Source of the DNA: Streptomyces sp. MMG1533
Lineage (GTDB): Bacteria; Actinomycetota; Actinomycetes; Streptomycetales; Streptomycetaceae
Reading direction: 5' to 3'
Length of the DNA: 64,000 bases
NCBI RefSeq assembly: GCF_001279775.1
Contig: NZ_LGDG01000156.1
Span: 1-64,000 of the forward strand
Shown: positions 60,565-64,000 of the stretch, piece after piece
Layout: every line of letters starts with the position of its first letter
Position numbering within the stretch: the stretch's first letter is position 1
Position numbers and translations under genes: made by a program
The notes under the pieces: model-generated
Database searches by the model: none
What the model saw: only the letters and a program-made list of their open reading frames with translations
What the model was told of the DNA's origin: nothing

Positions 60565-62118
60565 ATGGAGCGATACCGAATACGGCGGCTGCGCGCCGCC
60601 CTGCTCGCGTTCACCGCGGCGGGCGGCCTGCTGCTCACCGGGTGCAGCGCGAGCGACAGCGGCGACGGCAGCAGCAGTTCGGACCGGGCGGACGGATCGA
60701 CCGGCTTCCCGGCCCCCGACTACAGCCGGGGCACCGGCGAACAGGACAGCGACAGCACCGACGACGAGTCCCGCGAGGTCGCCCCCTCGCCCGACTACCT
60801 CTCCACCTTCGCCCTCGACGTGGACACCGCCTCCTACGGCTACGCCCGCCGCACCCTCGCCGACGGGCAGCGGCCGGACCCGTCGACGATCCGCCCCGAG
60901 GAGTTCGTCAACAGCTTCCGTCAGGACTACGAGCGCCCCGACGGCAACGGCTTCACGGTGACCGTCGACGGCGCCCGCACCGACGACGAGGACTGGTCCC
61001 TGGTCCGGGTGGGCCTGGCCACCCGCGGCACGCAGGAGCAGACCGGCGAACGCCCGCCCGCCGCCCTCACCTTCGTCATCGACATCTCCGGCTCCATGTC
61101 CGAACCTGGCCGCCTCGACCTCGCCCAGGAGTCCCTCGGCGTGATGACGGACCGGCTGCGCGACGACGACTCGGTCGCGATCGTCACCTTCAGCGACCAG
61201 GCCGAGACCGTCCTGCCGATGACCCGCCTCGACGGCCACCGCGACGAGATCCACGAGGCGATCGACAACCTGGAACCCACCTTCTCGACCAACCTCGGCG
61301 CCGGTGTCGAGACCGGCTACGCCACGGCCGTCGAGGGCCTGCGCAAGGGCGCCACCAACCGGGTCGTCCTGGTCTCCGACGCGCTCGCCAACGACGGCGA
61401 CACCGACCCCGACTCCATCCTCGACCGCATCGACGGCGCCCGCCGCGAGCACGGCATCACCCTCTTCGGCGTCGGTGTCGGCAGCGACTACGGCGACGCG
61501 CTGATGGAACGCCTCGCCGACAAGGGCGACGGCAACACGACCTACGTCTCCGACGCCGACGAGGCCCGCACGGTCTTCTGCGAGCAGCTCCCGAAGAACA
61601 TCGACCTCACGGCCCGCGACGCCAAGGCGCAGGTCGCCTTCGACCCGGAGACGGTCGACGAGTTCCGCCTGGTCGGCTACGACAACCGACGCGTCGCCGA
61701 CGACGACTTCCGCGACGACCGCGTCGACGGCGGCGAGGTCGGCCCCGGCCACACCGTGACCGCCCTCTACGCCGTCCGCACCAAGCCCGGCGCCGACGGC
61801 CACCTCGCCACCGCGACCGTCCGCTGGCAGGACCCGAAGAACCGCACCCCGCACGAGGAGTCCGGCCAACTGGAGTCCGACGCCCTCGACGACGACCTCT
61901 GGAGTGCGAACCCACGCCTCCAGGTCACGGCGGTCGCCGCCTACTTCGCCGATGCCCTCCGCCGGGGCGACGACCGCTGGACCTCACTGCCCGGCGCGCT
62001 CACCTTCAACAAGCTGGCCGTGCGCGCCGACAAGCTGGCGGACACCACCGAGGACAAGGCGGTACGCGAACTCGCCGGGACCATCCGCCAGGCCCTGCAC
62101 CTCGAACCTCAGGACTGA
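60565..62118 (+). CDS. VWA-domain lipoprotein (YfbK-like)
   Basis: 517 residues. Lipoprotein signal ending LLLTGC (Cys ~27), then an acidic Ser/Asp linker. A conserved N-terminal block follows (YLSTFALDVDTASYGYARRTLADGQRPDPSTIRPEEFVN in short pieces DVDTASYGYARR and RPEEFVNSF). The von Willebrand factor A domain has the metal-ion site ALTFVIDISGSMSEPGRLDLAQ (DxSGS at ~173) and VRVVLVSDALANDGDT-like Asp loop. A C-terminal domain (DUF3520-type, LAADTKAQVAFDP region) ends the protein. VWA lipoproteins bind partners at the cell surface. Its end overlaps the convergent chorismate mutase gene by 10 bases. Confidence 0.9.
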   Translation: MERYRIRRLRAALLAFTAAGGLLLTGCSASDSGDGSSSSDRADGSTGFPAPDYSRGTGEQDSDSTDDESREVAPSPDYLSTFALDVDTASYGYARRTLADGQRPDPSTIRPEEFVNSFRQDYERPDGNGFTVTVDGARTDDEDWSLVRVGLATRGTQEQTGERPPAALTFVIDISGSMSEPGRLDLAQESLGVMTDRLRDDDSVAIVTFSDQAETVLPMTRLDGHRDEIHEAIDNLEPTFSTNLGAGVETGYATAVEGLRKGATNRVVLVSDALANDGDTDPDSILDRIDGARREHGITLFGVGVGSDYGDALMERLADKGDGNTTYVSDADEARTVFCEQLPKNIDLTARDAKAQVAFDPETVDEFRLVGYDNRRVADDDFRDDRVDGGEVGPGHTVTALYAVRTKPGADGHLATATVRWQDPKNRTPHEESGQLESDALDDDLWSANPRLQVTAVAAYFADALRRGDDRWTSLPGALTFNKLAVRADKLADTTEDKAVRELAGTIRQALHLEPQD

Positions 62119-62711
62119 CCGCACACCGACGGCACCGCCCGCCCCAGCCCCGCCAGATGCAGCAGGTCCAGCTCATGGCCGTACGCGGCCCGCGCGGCGG
62201 CGAGCGACAACCTGGGCCCGCACGACGCCGAGGCCCGCAGCCCCTCCGTCTCCCGCAGGGCGGCCAGCACCTGCGTGGTGATGCGGTCCAGCGCCGGCCG
62301 GACCTCCTTCACCAGGTCCGGCCGCTCGGTGGGCCGCAGCTCGGGATGCGCGTCCCAACGCGCGTACAGCCCGCGCTGCACCAGCTTGTTCGCCTCGATC
62401 TGGTCCCGGAAGACGGCCGTCACCGCATCCGGGTCCAGCCCGAGCCCGACCGCCCGCGCGGCCACATCGTCCAGGATCTGCTGCTCGCGCACGGGATCGT
62501 CGATCGGCTTGTCGGTGCCGTACTTGGCGGCGGCCACCTTGTCGGCGAGCAGCAGCCGCTCGGCGAACAGGTCGGTGAGGGGCGCGAGCCCAGGGGCGAC
62601 GGCCGCCACCCGGACGGGCGTGGTGGCGACCGCCGGGGCGGCGCCGGCGAGGGTGACGGCCGCCGTGGCGCACACGGCGACGAGGAGGGAGCGAAGGCGT
62701 GGGGGGTGCAC
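62109..62711 (-). CDS. Secreted chorismate mutase, AroQ gamma type
   Basis: 200 residues from GTG at 62711 (AAGGA seven bases upstream). Signal peptide (LRSLLVAVCATAAVTLAGAAPAVA, cleavage near AVA-TT). The mature part is all-helical with chorismate mutase motifs: LFAERLLLADKVAAAKYGTD in pieces ERLLLADKVAAAKYGT, VREQQILDDVAARA, VTAVFRDQIEANKLVQRG and LYARWDAHPE. AroQ-gamma enzymes are exported and convert chorismate to prephenate outside the cytoplasm; their purpose is unclear in free-living actinobacteria. Confidence 0.88.
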   Translation of the reverse strand: MHPPRLRSLLVAVCATAAVTLAGAAPAVATTPVRVAAVAPGLAPLTDLFAERLLLADKVAAAKYGTDKPIDDPVREQQILDDVAARAVGLGLDPDAVTAVFRDQIEANKLVQRGLYARWDAHPELRPTERPDLVKEVRPALDRITTQVLAALRETEGLRASASCGPRLSLAAARAAYGHELDLLHLAGLGRAVPSVCGQS

Positions 62712-62797
62712 GGGCTTTCCTTCCGTGGGGGGTCGGTCGGAAAGCAACGTACCGACGCTGCTCCCGGCTGCCGACTCCGGGCCCCGTCTGCGTGAAC

Positions 62798-64000
62798 TCA
62801 CCTGCCGCACAACTCCCGTTCGGCCACCACCGGATCGTTCGGGAAGCGGAACGACGTGCGCTCCCAGGCGCCGGTCACGTTCCGCAGGAAGCGCCCCGGC
62901 GTGAGCGGATCCCGCGTCGCGGCGCGCAGTTCGGCGAGCGCCCCGCAGCGCAGGGCGCGCCGGGCCGCGTCGATCTGCGCCGGGTCCACGCCGGGCGGCG
63001 GATCGGAGGGAAGCCCGCGGTCCGCGGCCAGCCAGGCATTCGGCAGCCACTTGTCGTGCGCCACCCGCCCGCCCTCGATCCGCTCCGAGTGCGCGGCCAG
63101 CGGATAGGCGAGCCCGATCGGGTCGAGCGCGGCCCCCGCCAGCGGCACGACGGACCCGTTGAGCCCGAGCACCACATAACTCGAGGTGACGGACGGTGAG
63201 TTGGCGGCCGTACGGGGGCCGCCGCCGCCGAACAGCAGCGTAGGCGCCCCCGACCGCGCGGCCGCCCGTACGTCCTGCAGGTACCCCCGGTGGTAAGGCG
63301 CGCCGGCGAAGTCGTGGTGCACCGGGTGCGGGTCCGCGTTGTGCCGCACGTACACGCCGCGTTCGTCGGCGATCCCGGCCGGACCGATGTGCCCCTCGTA
63401 CGGCACCCGCAGCCACCCCGCGCACACCACCGCCCAGGCCCCCACGCCGACGGCCGCGCACACGCCCACCCGCGACACCGGCACCACGAACACCGGCAGC
63501 AACAGCAGCAGCAACCCCGGCAGCAGCATCCGCCCGTGCATGAAGTCGCCGCCGACCTTCACGACGTACAACCAGCACAGCAGCCCGGCGACGACGGGCG
63601 CGAACACGGGCACGAGCGGCCCGCCCCTCTCCGGTGGGCGCCCACCGCGCCCGAAAAGCACCGCGGCGACCACGAACAGCGCGGGCACCCACAGCAGATA
63701 GGGAAGCGCCAGATCCACGACATAGCCGAAGCCCCGCCCCCACAGGCTCCGCGAGGCCTCCTTGGTCACGGCGGGCAGCGGCACCAGATGCCCGTAGTAG
63801 CCCGCTCGGAACACCTCGTACGCGCCCGGCAGCGCCCCCGCCGCCCCCGCACCCGCCAGCACGCCTCGCCACGAGGGCCGCACGAGCAGCCACTGCGCAC
63901 CCAGGAAGACGACCGAGACCAGCCCCAGGTCGGGCCGCACCAGCGGACCGAGCCCGCAGAGCACCGAGGTCGCGAGAGCCCCGGGCCGGGCGACCAGCGC
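62798..64000 (-). CDS. AftB-like membrane glycosyltransferase, 5' end outside window
   Basis: The frame runs open to the window edge at 64000, so the N-terminus is missing; the visible 400 residues have several membrane helices (LLWVPALFVVAAVLF, LLPGLLLLLLPVFVVPV) and then a soluble C-terminus. The motif KVGGDFMHGRMLLPGL is typical of actinobacterial arabinofuranosyltransferase AftB-like and related polyprenyl-phosphate-sugar GT-C enzymes; DDG/HHDF-like loops follow. Such enzymes add the last sugar to cell-wall polysaccharides. Streptomyces lack arabinogalactan, so the true acceptor is uncertain. A neighbour relation to the chorismate mutase gene is not meaningful. Confidence 0.7.
   Translation of the reverse strand, partial: ALVARPGALATSVLCGLGPLVRPDLGLVSVVFLGAQWLLVRPSWRGVLAGAGAAGALPGAYEVFRAGYYGHLVPLPAVTKEASRSLWGRGFGYVVDLALPYLLWVPALFVVAAVLFGRGGRPPERGGPLVPVFAPVVAGLLCWLYVVKVGGDFMHGRMLLPGLLLLLLPVFVVPVSRVGVCAAVGVGAWAVVCAGWLRVPYEGHIGPAGIADERGVYVRHNADPHPVHHDFAGAPYHRGYLQDVRAAARSGAPTLLFGGGGPRTAANSPSVTSSYVVLGLNGSVVPLAGAALDPIGLAYPLAAHSERIEGGRVAHDKWLPNAWLAADRGLPSDPPPGVDPAQIDAARRALRCGALAELRAATRDPLTPGRFLRNVTGAWERTSFRFPNDPVVAERELCGR

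Overview
The window is a stretch of Streptomyces (or very close actinobacterial) chromosome. The evidence is very high G+C with strong third-position G/C bias, GTG starts and GTGA/ATGA stop-start overlaps, Xre-DUF397 and DUF5753 regulators, many Tat/Sec-exported proteins and lipoproteins, and a gene order around ribose transport, RecD2, citrate synthase and copper ATPase that resembles streptomycete core chromosome. No rRNA, tRNA, CRISPR array, insertion sequence or PKS/NRPS cluster was seen.

Layout. 1-3.7 kb: 3' end of an RHS polymorphic toxin with a nuclease-like tip, followed by two Imm50-like immunity genes and a barstar-like inhibitor, all visibly lower in G+C and including one TTA codon. 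3.8-5.7 kb: DUF397/Xre regulatory pair and two small companion genes. 5.8-16.4 kb: exported and envelope functions (serine hydrolase, phytase-like esterase, a giant fused ABC exporter, small secreted protein, S37 peptidase, lipoprotein, Tat-exported GH3 glucosaminidase). 16.7-22 kb: divergent EPSP synthase, acetyltransferases, a MarR-GNAT fusion, a TIM-barrel isomerase, a DHFR-like reductase and a hydrolase remnant. 22.5-27.2 kb: LacI regulator divergent from an overlapping Gfo/Idh-DUF993-TIM-barrel operon, probably an uncharacterised carbohydrate pathway. 27.2-31.5 kb: MOSC protein, winged-helix regulator and secreted proteins. 31.5-37.5 kb: ribose operon rbsR-rbsA-rbsCB-rbsK-rbsD with a permease/binding-protein fusion. 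37.6-42 kb: recD2, citrate synthase and a structured intergenic region that may encode a small RNA. 42-44.6 kb: copA/copZ with a CsoR-type operator. 44.7-49 kb: TetR/MMPL pair with twin operators, an alcohol dehydrogenase and a small HTH protein. 49.5-56.7 kb: inositol catabolism (iolE-like, divergent from iolC, Cgl0159-like aldolase, iolB, iolD, mmsA). 56.9-60.4 kb: an exported hydrolase fused to an ABC ATPase plus its ABC-2 permease. 60.5-64 kb: VWA lipoprotein, secreted chorismate mutase and an AftB-like membrane glycosyltransferase cut by the window end.

How genes work together. Three sugar modules are each paired with operator-like sites: LacI with the DUF993 operon, RbsR with ribose uptake, and an unknown regulator at the iol divergent promoter. 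The iol genes carry out inositol ring opening and conversion toward acetyl-CoA, but no inositol dehydrogenase or transporter was seen here. Copper export and MMPL export each sit beside the operator expected for their regulator. The unusual features are mostly gene fusions: RbsC-RbsB, hydrolase-ABC ATPase, the double ABC exporter and MarR-GNAT. All functional calls are from reading the protein and DNA sequence by eye; no database search was run.
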